From: an uncultured Eubacteriales bacterium
GTDB lineage: Bacteria; Bacillota; Clostridia; Lachnospirales; Anaerotignaceae
Length of the DNA stretch: 13,203 nucleotides
Direction of reading: 5' to 3'
Assembly: GCA_934552695.1 (NCBI GenBank)
Contig: CAKTER010000026.1
Location: 1-13,203, forward strand
The translations under genes were made by a program, and so were the position numbers. The notes below the pieces were generated by a model. The model was not told the origin of the DNA. It searched no databases and worked only from the letters and a program-made list of their open reading frames with translations. Numbering within the stretch: position 1 is the stretch's first letter; each line of letters starts with the position of its first letter. Of this stretch, positions 1 to 6,188 are shown piece after piece.

Positions 1-2
1 GC

Positions 3-134
3 GGGGAGGAGACCCTGTTGGATGACATGACCCTCAGCGATCTGCGTACCGCCCTGGGACGGCCCGTTGTGGCCACCACCGGCAGTGGCGGCAGTCTGCT
101 GGATTGTATTTTGGAAGGAGGACGGACAGAATGA
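3..134 (+). CDS. C-terminal end of a DUF512-type protein (partial)
   Basis: An open frame enters from the left edge and stops at a TGA overlapping the der start (ATGA). The visible 43 residues contain LLDDMTLSDLRTALG followed by a hydrophobic tail with GGSLLDCILEGG. This resembles the end of DUF512 proteins (radical-SAM/PDZ-like, function unknown), which typically end with a short LDD-x-T-L motif, a predicted helix and a small alpha/beta tail. A DUF512 gene directly before der is a common arrangement in Clostridia, which supports the call as much as the short sequence does. The catalytic part lies outside the window, so the identification is moderate. The translational overlap suggests coupling with der. 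Confidence 0.65.
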   Translation, partial: GEETLLDDMTLSDLRTALGRPVVATTGSGGSLLDCILEGGRTE

Positions 135-1453
135 GCAAACCCATTGTGGCCGTAGTGGGCCGCCCCAACGTGGGCAAGTCCACCTTGTTTAACCGTTTGG
201 CCGGGGAGCGCATTTCCATTGTGCAGGATACCCCCGGCGTGACACGGGACCGCATTTATGCCGATGTGGAGTGGCTGGGCCGGCATTTTACCTTAATCGA
301 CACCGGCGGTATGGAGCCGGAAACCACCAACGTCATTGTCCGGCAAATTTTAAACCAGGCCCAAATCGCTATCGAGACCGCCGACGTAATCTTGTTTGTC
401 TGCGACGGCAAAACGGGCATTACCGAGGACGACCGGCTGGTGGCCCAACAGCTGCGGCGCACCAAAAAGCCCGTGATTTTGGCCGTCAACAAGCTGGATA
501 CCCCCCAAAAAGACGACATTGCCGTTTACGAATTTTACGAGCTGGCCCTGGGGGACCCCATCCCCATTTCCGCCGGACAGGCTCTGGGTCTGGGCGACCT
601 GCTGGACGAGGTGGTTAAAAACTTCCCGCCGGAGACCGAGGCCGACGAGGACGAGGACGCCATTCAGGTGGCCATCATCGGCAAACCCAACGTGGGCAAG
701 TCCTCCCTCATCAACCGGATTTTGGGTGAGGACCGGCTTATTGTCAGCGACGTGGCCGGCACCACCCGGGACGCCGTAGACAGCCCCATCACCATCGACG
801 GCCAGCGGTATGTGTTTATCGACACGGCGGGGATGCGCCGGAAAAGCAAGATTAAAGAGGACATTGAGCGGTACAGCATCATCCGGGCGGTAGCGGCTGT
901 GGAGCGCTGCGACGTTGCCGTGCTGTTGCTGGACGCCAACGAGGGCGTGACCGATCAGGACGCCAAAATCGCCGGGATTGCCCACGAAAACGGCCGGGGA
1001 CTGGTGATTGCCGTCAACAAATGGGACTCCATCGAAAAAGACGACAAGACCATGAACAAGTTCCTAAAGGATATTTCCACCGATTTGGCTTACCTGTCCT
1101 ACGCCCCCCGGGTATTTTTGTCGGCCAAGACCGGCCAGCGGGTGGGCAAGCTTTTGGAAATGATTCAGGTGGCCCACCAAAACCACAACCTGCGGGTAGG
1201 CACCGGTGTGCTGAACGACGTATTGATGGAAGCCACCGCCATGCAGCAGCCTCCGGCGGATAAGGGCAAGCCCCTGCGGCTATACTACATGACCCAGGTC
1301 AGCGTGCGGCCCCCCACCTTTGTGATTTTCGTCAACGACAAGGAGCTGTTCCATTTTTCGTACCAACGCTACATCGAAAACCAGCTGCGGGCGGCCTTTG
1401 GTTTTACCGGCACCCCCATCCACCTTATCATTCGGGAGAAGAAAGAAAAATGA
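131..1453 (+). CDS. der: Ribosome-assembly GTPase Der (EngA)
   Basis: Der is a double-domain GTPase needed for maturation of the 50S ribosomal subunit. The 440-residue product has the expected length. The first G domain shows GRPNVGKST (10-18), DTGG (57-60) and NKLD (120-123). The second shows GKPNVGKSS (184-192), DTAG (231-234) and NKWD (296-299). An acidic linker (about 168-177, EADEDED) joins them, and a KH-like C-terminal domain with the family pattern RPPTFVIFVN (393-402) follows. I chose ATG at 131 because AAGGAGG lies 9 nt upstream and the protein then begins MSKPIVAVVG like its relatives. An in-frame ATG at 104 would place the ribosome site inside the gene. It overlaps its neighbours by ATGA on both sides, so it is part of a coupled operon. 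Identification is very secure. Confidence 0.98.
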   Translation: MSKPIVAVVGRPNVGKSTLFNRLAGERISIVQDTPGVTRDRIYADVEWLGRHFTLIDTGGMEPETTNVIVRQILNQAQIAIETADVILFVCDGKTGITEDDRLVAQQLRRTKKPVILAVNKLDTPQKDDIAVYEFYELALGDPIPISAGQALGLGDLLDEVVKNFPPETEADEDEDAIQVAIIGKPNVGKSSLINRILGEDRLIVSDVAGTTRDAVDSPITIDGQRYVFIDTAGMRRKSKIKEDIERYSIIRAVAAVERCDVAVLLLDANEGVTDQDAKIAGIAHENGRGLVIAVNKWDSIEKDDKTMNKFLKDISTDLAYLSYAPRVFLSAKTGQRVGKLLEMIQVAHQNHNLRVGTGVLNDVLMEATAMQQPPADKGKPLRLYYMTQVSVRPPTFVIFVNDKELFHFSYQRYIENQLRAAFGFTGTPIHLIIREKKEK

Positions 1454-2058
1454 TACGCATTTTATGTTTGCTCATCGGCTATTGTTTTGGCTGCATCCAA
1501 AGCGCCTATGTGGTGGGGCGGATTTGCCAAGTGGATCTCCGCACCCGGGGCAGCGGCAACCTGGGGTTCTCCAACACCTTGCGGGTGCTGGGCAAAAAAA
1601 TGGGGATTCTCGTGTTCTTCATCGACGTTGGCAAGGCCATGGCCGCCGTCTTCTTGTGCCACGCCCTGTTCCCCTCTTGGATTGCCGCCGCCTTTTACGG
1701 AGGCTTTGGGGCGGTGCTGGGCCACGACTTCCCCTTTTATTTAAAGTTTAAGGGCGGCAAGGGCATTGCCTCCATGATTGGCATCATCGCCTCGGTCAGC
1801 ATCCTCTATTACCCGCTGGGAGTGGTATTCTGCGCTTTGGCCGGGTGCCTGCCCCTCCTCTCCGGGTACATATCCGTCGGCTCCCTCTGCTTTTGCGTTT
1901 GCCTGCCCCTGGTTATGCTGGGGTACAAGGCCCCCACGGAGGTGGTGCTGATTTGCGTGGCTCTGGGTGTCTTGGGGGCTTACCAGCACCGGGCCAACAT
2001 CAAGCGTTTGCTGAACGGAACGGAAAACCGGTTTGGAAAGAAAGGGAAAAAAGCATGA
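1450..2058 (+). CDS. plsY: Glycerol-3-phosphate acyltransferase PlsY
   Basis: PlsY is an integral membrane enzyme that transfers an acyl group from acyl-phosphate to glycerol 3-phosphate. This is the first acylation step of phospholipid synthesis and gives lysophosphatidate. The 202-residue protein is very hydrophobic, with several membrane segments. It carries the three cytoplasmic loop motifs of the family: GSGNLGFSN-LR (34-45), GHDFPFYLKFKGGKGIA (91-107) and HRANIKRLLNGTE (180-192). In the first motif, LGFSN replaces the more usual PGATN; the Gly and Asn residues are kept. Start and stop overlap der and gpsA by ATGA. Its neighbour gpsA makes its substrate, so the two form a metabolic pair. 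No strong Shine-Dalgarno is seen (only a purine-rich stretch near 1433-1447), consistent with translational coupling. Confidence 0.96.
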   Translation: MIRILCLLIGYCFGCIQSAYVVGRICQVDLRTRGSGNLGFSNTLRVLGKKMGILVFFIDVGKAMAAVFLCHALFPSWIAAAFYGGFGAVLGHDFPFYLKFKGGKGIASMIGIIASVSILYYPLGVVFCALAGCLPLLSGYISVGSLCFCVCLPLVMLGYKAPTEVVLICVALGVLGAYQHRANIKRLLNGTENRFGKKGKKA

Positions 2059-3044
2059 AACACATTACTGTCATCGGCTCCGGCAGCTGGGGCACGGCCC
2101 TGGCCGTCCAGTTCCACAAGCTGGGCCACGCCGTGACCCTGTGGAGCTGGAAAGAAGAAGAAGCCGCCGCCATTTTGCGCTACGGCGAGCACCGGGAGTT
2201 TTTGCCCGGGGTCCCTATCCCGCCCTCGTTGCGGATTACCACCTCCCGGGAGGAGGCCCTGCTGGAGGCGGAGATTGTGATTGCCGCCATCCCCTCCAAG
2301 TTTATGCGCTCCACCATTTTGGGCTTCGCCCCTTATTTTACCGCCGACCAGGTGCTGGTGAACGTATCCAAGGGGTTGGAGGATGTCAGCCTGTATACGC
2401 TGGATAAGGTGCTGAAGGAGTGCGCCCCCCAGTGCGAGGTAGCCGTGCTTTCGGGCCCCAGCCACGCCGAAGAGGTAGGCCGGGGCGTCCCCACCGCCGT
2501 GGTGGTCTCCGCCGAAACCAAGGAAACCGCCAAAATGCTTCAGGCCGAGCTTTCGGGGCCTACCTTCCGCATTTATACCAACCCGGATATGCTGGGGGTG
2601 GAGCTGGGCGCTGCGTTTAAAAACATCATTGCCTTAGCCGCCGGGATTTCCGACGGGCTGGGCTTTGGCGATAATACCAAGGCCGCCCTGATGACCCGGG
2701 GCATTGCCGAGGTAGCCCGGCTGGGACAAGCCCTGGGGGCCCGCACCGAGACCTTTTACGGGCTGGCCGGGATGGGCGATATGATTGTCACCTGCTGTAG
2801 TATGCACTCCCGGAACCGCCGGGCAGGCATTTTGCTGGGCCAGGGCGTCCCGCTGGAGCAGGCGCTGGAGGAGGTCCATCAGGTGGTAGAGGGTGTGCAA
2901 AACGCTCACGCCGCCATGCAGCTGGCCGAGCGCTACGACGTGGAAATGCCCATCACCCAAGAGATGAATCGGGTGCTGTTTGAGGGGGCCGACCCCCGGG
3001 ACGCCGTCATCACCCTGATGTGCCGGGACAAAAAAGGGGAGTAA
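2055..3044 (+). CDS. gpsA: NAD(P)-dependent glycerol-3-phosphate dehydrogenase GpsA
   Basis: GpsA reduces dihydroxyacetone phosphate to sn-glycerol 3-phosphate for phospholipid synthesis. The 329-residue product has an N-terminal dinucleotide-binding motif GSGSWGTALA (8-17), the KGLE motif (106-109) and SGPSHAEE (133-140). It also has the catalytic-lysine region ELGAAFKN (K189) and the C-terminal signatures GDNTKAALMTRG (205-216) and GLAGMGDMIVTC (236-247). I chose ATG at 2055 because it overlaps the plsY stop by ATGA and gives the proper N terminus. The longer open frame starting at 1845 lies inside plsY in another frame. It is the last gene of the operon and is followed 31 bp later by a strong terminator. 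Identification is very secure. Confidence 0.98.
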   Translation: MKHITVIGSGSWGTALAVQFHKLGHAVTLWSWKEEEAAAILRYGEHREFLPGVPIPPSLRITTSREEALLEAEIVIAAIPSKFMRSTILGFAPYFTADQVLVNVSKGLEDVSLYTLDKVLKECAPQCEVAVLSGPSHAEEVGRGVPTAVVVSAETKETAKMLQAELSGPTFRIYTNPDMLGVELGAAFKNIIALAAGISDGLGFGDNTKAALMTRGIAEVARLGQALGARTETFYGLAGMGDMIVTCCSMHSRNRRAGILLGQGVPLEQALEEVHQVVEGVQNAHAAMQLAERYDVEMPITQEMNRVLFEGADPRDAVITLMCRDKKGE

Positions 3045-3075
3045 GAAAAACCTCCCTAACGTCTGCCGTTCTTTT

Positions 3076-3103
3076 AAGACAAGAGCTTGCTCTTGTCTTT
3101 TTT
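3076..3103 (+). terminator. Intrinsic terminator of the der-plsY-gpsA operon
   Basis: A 10-bp perfect stem AAGACAAGAG / CTCTTGTCTT with loop CTTG is followed by a run of T residues (3098-3103). It lies 31 bp after the gpsA stop, in the expected orientation. The right arm is followed by imperfect copies of its own TCTTGTCTTTTT, which merge into the pyrimidine tract. Confidence 0.9.
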
Positions 3104-3154
3104 CTTGTCTTTTTCTTGTCTCTTTCCTCTTCAACTTTTTCTCGTCCATACTCA

Positions 3155-3246
3155 TCCTCTCCCTCTTCTCCCTTTCTCTCCTCTCCCTTCCTCTCTTTCC
3201 TTCCTCTCTTTCCTCCTTTCCCCTCCTTCTTCTCCCTTCTTTTTCC
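3155..3246. repeat. 92-nt uninterrupted homopyrimidine tract
   Basis: Every base on the plus strand from 3155 to 3246 is C or T, with irregular CT, CCT and CTTT units. The surrounding stretch (about 3098-3264) is also mostly pyrimidine. It fills the centre of the 317-bp gap between gpsA and the CAP-domain gene, downstream of the operon terminator and upstream of the next promoter. No gene is credible here: open frames across it translate to low-complexity Ser/Phe/Leu or Arg/Glu/Lys strings. Its role is unknown. Confidence 0.95.
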
Positions 3247-3299
3247 GTCCTGCGCCCTCTTTCATTCCCAGCAATTCCCATTGTAATTCTCTGACAGAC

Positions 3300-3337
3300 T
3301 TGTTAAAATTAGTTTTGTAACAGTAATTTAATATATT
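3300..3337 (+). promoter_or_regulatory. Probable promoter region of the CAP-domain gene
   Basis: The base composition switches sharply to A/T here, just after the pyrimidine tract. A possible -35 is TTGTTA (3300-3305) with TAATTT (3324-3329) 18 bp later. Several other weak pairings are possible, so the exact boxes are uncertain. AAGGAGG (3348-3354) stands 7 nt before the ATG at 3362. Confidence 0.4.
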
Positions 3338-3361
3338 TTTAACATTTAAGGAGGATTCCCC

Positions 3362-4021
3362 ATGAAAAAAACCGTTCTTGTCCTTGCCACCACCCTGCTC
3401 AGCGGGACTCTCGCCGCTCCTGCCGCCCCCGCCCAAACCACAGGGGCGGCTTCCCCTTGCCAAGCTTCCCTCCGTCCCACCCTGACCGCTTGCTTCCCCC
3501 TGCTTTCTTCAGCGGAGAGCAGCCAGCCGCTTTGGCAATGGGCCAACGCTTCTTTGGCCGGAGCTTCCGATGGTAACGTCACTTCCCCTTGTCCCGGCAA
3601 CCAAGTCGATACCGATGCCGATGCCGACGCCACCGGCTCTGCCCTGAGCGCCGAAGCACAGCAGGTGGTGGCACAGGTCAACACCCAGCGGGCCCGGGCC
3701 GGGCTTCCGGCTCTTACCGTAAACTCCCAGGCTTCCGCCGCCGCTCAGGTACGGGCCCGGGAGCTTCGGCAAAGCTTTTCCCACACGCGTCCCAACGGAG
3801 CCAGCTGCTTTACGGCCCTGGCCGAAGCCGATGCCTCCTATCAAAGCGCCGGGGAAAACATTGCCTATGGCCAACCGAACGCCGCCGCCGTGATGGAGGC
3901 CTGGATGAATTCCGAGGGACACCGGGCCAACATTCTAAACGAAAGCTTTACCCAAATCGGCGTAGGCTGCTATCGGGCCCCCAACGGCACCTTATACTGG
4001 GCGCAGTTCTTCCTGCGCTAA
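3362..4021 (+). CDS. Secreted CAP/SCP-domain protein (YkwD-like)
   Basis: The 219-residue protein begins with a signal peptide (MKK, hydrophobic stretch to about 19, likely cleavage near APA-Q at 24-25) and is probably exported. A Cys-containing, low-complexity spacer with an Asp/Ala linker (DTDADADAT, 83-91) leads into a CAP domain (about 96-219). Within it are LNxxR-type N-terminal helix VNTQRARAGLPAL (106-118), FSHTRPNG (139-146), GENIAYG (164-170) and NSEGHRANIL (183-192). This gives the usual cleft residues H141, E165, E185 and H187. The function of bacterial CAP proteins is poorly known; roles at the cell surface or spore coat are reported for some relatives. The start is fixed by AAGGAGG 7 nt upstream. 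It appears monocistronic and converges on the lipoprotein gene. Confidence 0.92.
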   Translation: MKKTVLVLATTLLSGTLAAPAAPAQTTGAASPCQASLRPTLTACFPLLSSAESSQPLWQWANASLAGASDGNVTSPCPGNQVDTDADADATGSALSAEAQQVVAQVNTQRARAGLPALTVNSQASAAAQVRARELRQSFSHTRPNGASCFTALAEADASYQSAGENIAYGQPNAAAVMEAWMNSEGHRANILNESFTQIGVGCYRAPNGTLYWAQFFLR

Positions 4022-4052
4022 GCCCCAACCGCAGCCGCCTGACCGCCTTTTC

Positions 4053-4091
4053 CCCTTAACTTTTTCCCTTAACTTTTTCCCTTTGCTTTTT
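4053..4091 (+). repeat. Three tandem 13-bp units after the CAP-domain gene
   Basis: CCCTTAACTTTTT occurs at 4053-4065 and 4066-4078, followed by the variant CCCTTTGCTTTTT at 4079-4091. The array lies between the CAP gene stop and the bidirectional terminator. No function is evident; it may be slippage-derived, like the pyrimidine tract on the other side of this gene. Confidence 0.85.
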
Positions 4092-4135
4092 CCCGTCCGT
4101 TGTTTCCCCTTGGCGCATTTTTTCCGCCCACACCA

Positions 4136-4161
4136 AAAGGCCCCGGTTTTCCGGGGCCTTT
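4136..4161. terminator. Bidirectional terminator between convergent genes
   Basis: The inverted repeat AAAGGCCCCGG / CCGGGGCCTTT is an 11-bp perfect stem with loop TTTT. It is followed by a short T-rich run on the plus strand and by CCTTTT on the minus strand. It sits between the CAP gene (ends 4021, plus) and the lipoprotein gene (ends 4248, minus) and can serve both. Confidence 0.88.
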
Positions 4162-4247
4162 CTATGGCACATCTGCTACCATTTTCAAATTTCTCCGGGG
4201 CGCACCCCCTCTTTTTTACGGGTTTCCTCCCCCCGGCCTTGCCGCCC

Positions 4248-4892
4248 TCACTCGGTTATCCCGGCGGATACTTCTGCGCCGCCCCACTCTACCAGTGTAA
4301 ATCCCACTCGTTCCGGGGCTGTCAGCGTCTGGGCCTGCATGTCTACCGGGGCGTCTACGCCCTGCCAAGCCATAAATACCCGTATCACGGTATCCGGCTG
4401 CGGGCTTACCTCCAACTGCGCTCCGCTTGTGTAGGCTTCGGTTTGAAAGGCGATACAGTTGTAGGGGTTCGCCTCCAGCCGGGGCAGCCAATACACGATA
4501 AACTCATTGGCCTCCCGCCGCATCAGGCCAAGCTGGGCCAAGGCATCCTCCAAAAACGCCGCCGTATCCTCGCCGGCCACACAAAAGCCCTGAGAGAAAT
4601 CAAAAACAGCGTCCGTTTCTCCCTCCCAATACAGGTAATTGTAGGTTTGTCCGGCCGCATCCGTCAACGTCCCATCCGGAGCCGCACTAACCAGCCATCC
4701 GCCATCATAGGCGGGATAGGTACAGGTCAACCGTCCGTCAAAGGCCATCTGCACCGAAACCGTCGTTTCCTCCTCCGGATACAGATAAATAACCGGCTTG
4801 GCTGACACCGCACCCCGGCTTTGGCAGCCGCACAGCCCTGCCACCACCATGGCGATACATACGCCCCACTTCCAGCCATTCTGCCATTTCAT
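4248..4892 (-). CDS. Predicted lipoprotein with KPVIYLYPE motif, function unknown
   Basis: I do not know the function of this 214-residue protein. Its N terminus has basic residues, a hydrophobic core (VCIAMVVAGL, 11-20) and a lipobox-like LCGC ending at Cys23, so it is probably a lipid-anchored surface protein. The mature part starts with AKPVIYLYPEEETTVSV (31-47). To my recollection this KPVIYLYP pattern recurs in otherwise uncharacterised secreted proteins. The remainder is predicted mostly beta, rich in Trp and Tyr, with DGTLTD, YNYLYWEGE and a short helical insert (about 108-130). There is no recognisable catalytic motif. ATG at 4892 is supported by AAGGAGG 7 nt upstream. It stands alone, facing the CAP gene. 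I found no clear promoter in the 181 bp upstream. Confidence 0.85.
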   Translation of the reverse strand: MKWQNGWKWGVCIAMVVAGLCGCQSRGAVSAKPVIYLYPEEETTVSVQMAFDGRLTCTYPAYDGGWLVSAAPDGTLTDAAGQTYNYLYWEGETDAVFDFSQGFCVAGEDTAAFLEDALAQLGLMRREANEFIVYWLPRLEANPYNCIAFQTEAYTSGAQLEVSPQPDTVIRVFMAWQGVDAPVDMQAQTLTAPERVGFTLVEWGGAEVSAGITE

Positions 4893-5125
4893 GCTTCTCC
4901 CTCCTTTGTTTGTATTGGCCCGCTTCTTTTCTCTTCCGTATCTTTTAAGACGCTATCCCCGGCCAACAGGTTCCCGTTTTTCTCATTTTTTTCCTTTTCC
5001 TATCCAAAAAACCAAAGAATTAGCCAAAAAACAAGGACGCCCCGTATTCCTTCGCATTTTTATTTCTAAACAAGAAAAGGCGCCCGGGGTCGGCCGGGAG
5101 CCTTTCTCGTTAAAAAATGGATTCC
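4893..5125. other. Intergenic gap between lipoprotein and dehydrogenase genes
   Basis: These 233 bp hold the ribosome site of the lipoprotein gene (AAGGAGG, complement of 4900-4906) and, at the other end, the dehydrogenase terminator (5075-5105). The middle is A/T-rich. No convincing promoter hexamer pair, RNA gene or small open frame with a ribosome site was seen. Confidence 0.6.
5075..5105 (-). terminator. Terminator after the dehydrogenase gene
   Basis: On the minus strand, AAAGGC-T-CCCGG, loop CCGACC and CCGGG-C-GCCTTT form an 11-bp stem interrupted by one mismatch, followed by TTTTCTTGTTT. It starts 21 bp after the stop codon at 5126. Confidence 0.85.
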
Positions 5126-6034
5126 TTACAGCAGGCCCTGCATTTTCAGCATGCCCACCAGCATTTTGTTCCGGAACTTTTCGGCCGTTTCCACGGTGTT
5201 GCCCAGCTCGGCAGGACGGTTGGCCAGCTCTTCATCAATCTGCTTGGCCAGCTTCTTGTCGTCGTCGTTGGGCTCTTCGCCCCGATACTTCCGGGACAGG
5301 TTAATCCAGCCGCCGTCAACGCCCATGGAGATGGTCAGCAGCTGCCCGGTGATGGGCAAACGCATACCGGGGCCAAACCGCAGCGCATTGTCCACGTCCT
5401 CGGCCGTCCCCACGTCTTCCAGAACCAGCTGTTCGCACATTTCGCGAATCTTGAAGTTGATGTTCTGTACCAGATAGCCGTACAGTTCCTTGTTGCAGAT
5501 GGAGGGCTGCTTGCCCATGCTCAGGTAGATCTCCTTAGCGAAGGCAATGGCTTCCTTGCTGGTCTGCTGGCCACCCACGATCTCCATCAGAGGCAGGATG
5601 TAGGAGGGGTTGAAGGGGTGGCCGACCAGGATGCGGTCGGGATACAGAGCGCCTTCCTGCAGCTTGGAGGGCATCAGAGCGGAAGTAGAGCTGCAGATGA
5701 TGGGCTTATTGCCGCAAGCCTCCTGAATCTTCCGATAGGTCTCCTGCTTGGGCTCCAACCGCTCAATAATGCACTCCTGCACAAACACAGCGTCCTTCAC
5801 GGCCTCAATCAGGTCATTGGTGTACATGGCGTTCTTTAACCCGGCCTCGGTCTGCTCCCGGGTGTAAGCGCCGGCCTCCACCAGCGTGTCCATAATCCCG
5901 GCTACGCGGGCCTTTACGACCTCGGTATCCACCATGTCATACAGAGCGGTGGGGTGACCGTTCATCATAGCGTTTACAGCCAGACCGGCGCCAATCATAC
6001 CGGTACCGATAAATGCCAGTTTTTCTTTTGCCAT
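5126..6034 (-). CDS. 3-hydroxyacyl(-CoA) dehydrogenase family protein, L-carnitine-dehydrogenase-like
   Basis: The 302-residue protein has an N-terminal Rossmann fold (FIGTGMIGAGLA, 8-19; GxGxxGxG), so it is an NAD(P)-dependent oxidoreductase. STSALMP (116-122), VGHPFNPSYILPLMEIVGG (137-155, catalytic-type H139 and E151) and DNALRFGPGMR (215-225) follow. The HPFNP-x-Y-x-LPLxEVVGG pattern and the RFGxGxR segment match free-acid members such as L-carnitine dehydrogenase and lambda-crystallin better than clostridial 3-hydroxybutyryl-CoA dehydrogenase. The usual substrate-binding Asn (GFxxNR) is Gln190-Asn191 here. I inferred this from motif memory, not an alignment. ATG at 6034 is chosen because AAGGAGG lies 8 nt upstream; the longer frame to 6085 has no ribosome site. 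It follows permease copy 1 and may receive read-through from its sigma-54 promoter. The substrate is unknown. Confidence 0.85.
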   Translation of the reverse strand: MAKEKLAFIGTGMIGAGLAVNAMMNGHPTALYDMVDTEVVKARVAGIMDTLVEAGAYTREQTEAGLKNAMYTNDLIEAVKDAVFVQECIIERLEPKQETYRKIQEACGNKPIICSSTSALMPSKLQEGALYPDRILVGHPFNPSYILPLMEIVGGQQTSKEAIAFAKEIYLSMGKQPSICNKELYGYLVQNINFKIREMCEQLVLEDVGTAEDVDNALRFGPGMRLPITGQLLTISMGVDGGWINLSRKYRGEEPNDDDKKLAKQIDEELANRPAELGNTVETAEKFRNKMLVGMLKMQGLL

Positions 6035-6066
6035 ACAAATTACCTCCTTATAAAAATGGGTTATGT

Positions 6067-6094
6067 AAGATCGTGCCTGCGGCACAAGGATCTT
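6067..6094 (-). promoter_or_regulatory. Hairpin in the dehydrogenase leader
   Basis: AAGATC-GTGCC, loop TGC, then GGCAC-AAG-GATCTT form an 11-bp two-part stem with one 3-nt bulge. It lies 33 nt before the start codon, upstream of the ribosome site (6043-6049). It lacks a T run on the minus strand, so it is not a standard terminator. It could be an operator or an RNA stability element; this is not resolved. Confidence 0.45.
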
Positions 6095-6100
6095 TAAACA

Positions 6101-6130
6101 AATCAGGCGCCCGCTGGCAGGGCGCCTGAT
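6101..6130 (-). terminator. Terminator-like hairpin between permease copy 1 and dehydrogenase
   Basis: ATCAGGCGCCC / GGGCGCCTGAT is an 11-bp perfect stem with a 7-nt loop. On the minus strand it is followed by TTTGTTTAAAG, an interrupted U-rich tail. It starts 58 bp after the permease stop. It would reduce, but perhaps not abolish, transcription into the dehydrogenase. Confidence 0.7.
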
Positions 6131-6188
6131 GATTTTGGCACACAGCCCGGGCCGCTAAGCCCAAGCTGTTATGCCGCAAAGCCTCTGG

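Noticed and set aside
3087..3463. Open frames across the pyrimidine tract (Ser/Phe/Leu-rich on plus, Arg/Glu/Lys-rich on minus).
   Set aside because: They are low-complexity translations of a CT run with no start context and no recognisable domain.
5126..6034. Calling the dehydrogenase a 3-hydroxybutyryl-CoA dehydrogenase of the butyrate pathway.
   Set aside because: The HPFNP-x-Y-x-LP and RFGxGxR motifs fit carnitine-dehydrogenase-like proteins better, the GFxxNR motif is altered, and no crotonase, thiolase or acyl-CoA dehydrogenase genes adjoin it.
6136..6141. TGGCAC on the plus strand between permease copy 1 and dehydrogenase as a third sigma-54 promoter.
   Set aside because: It is followed by ACAGC-CCGGG with no TTGC at -12, and it points away from the dehydrogenase.
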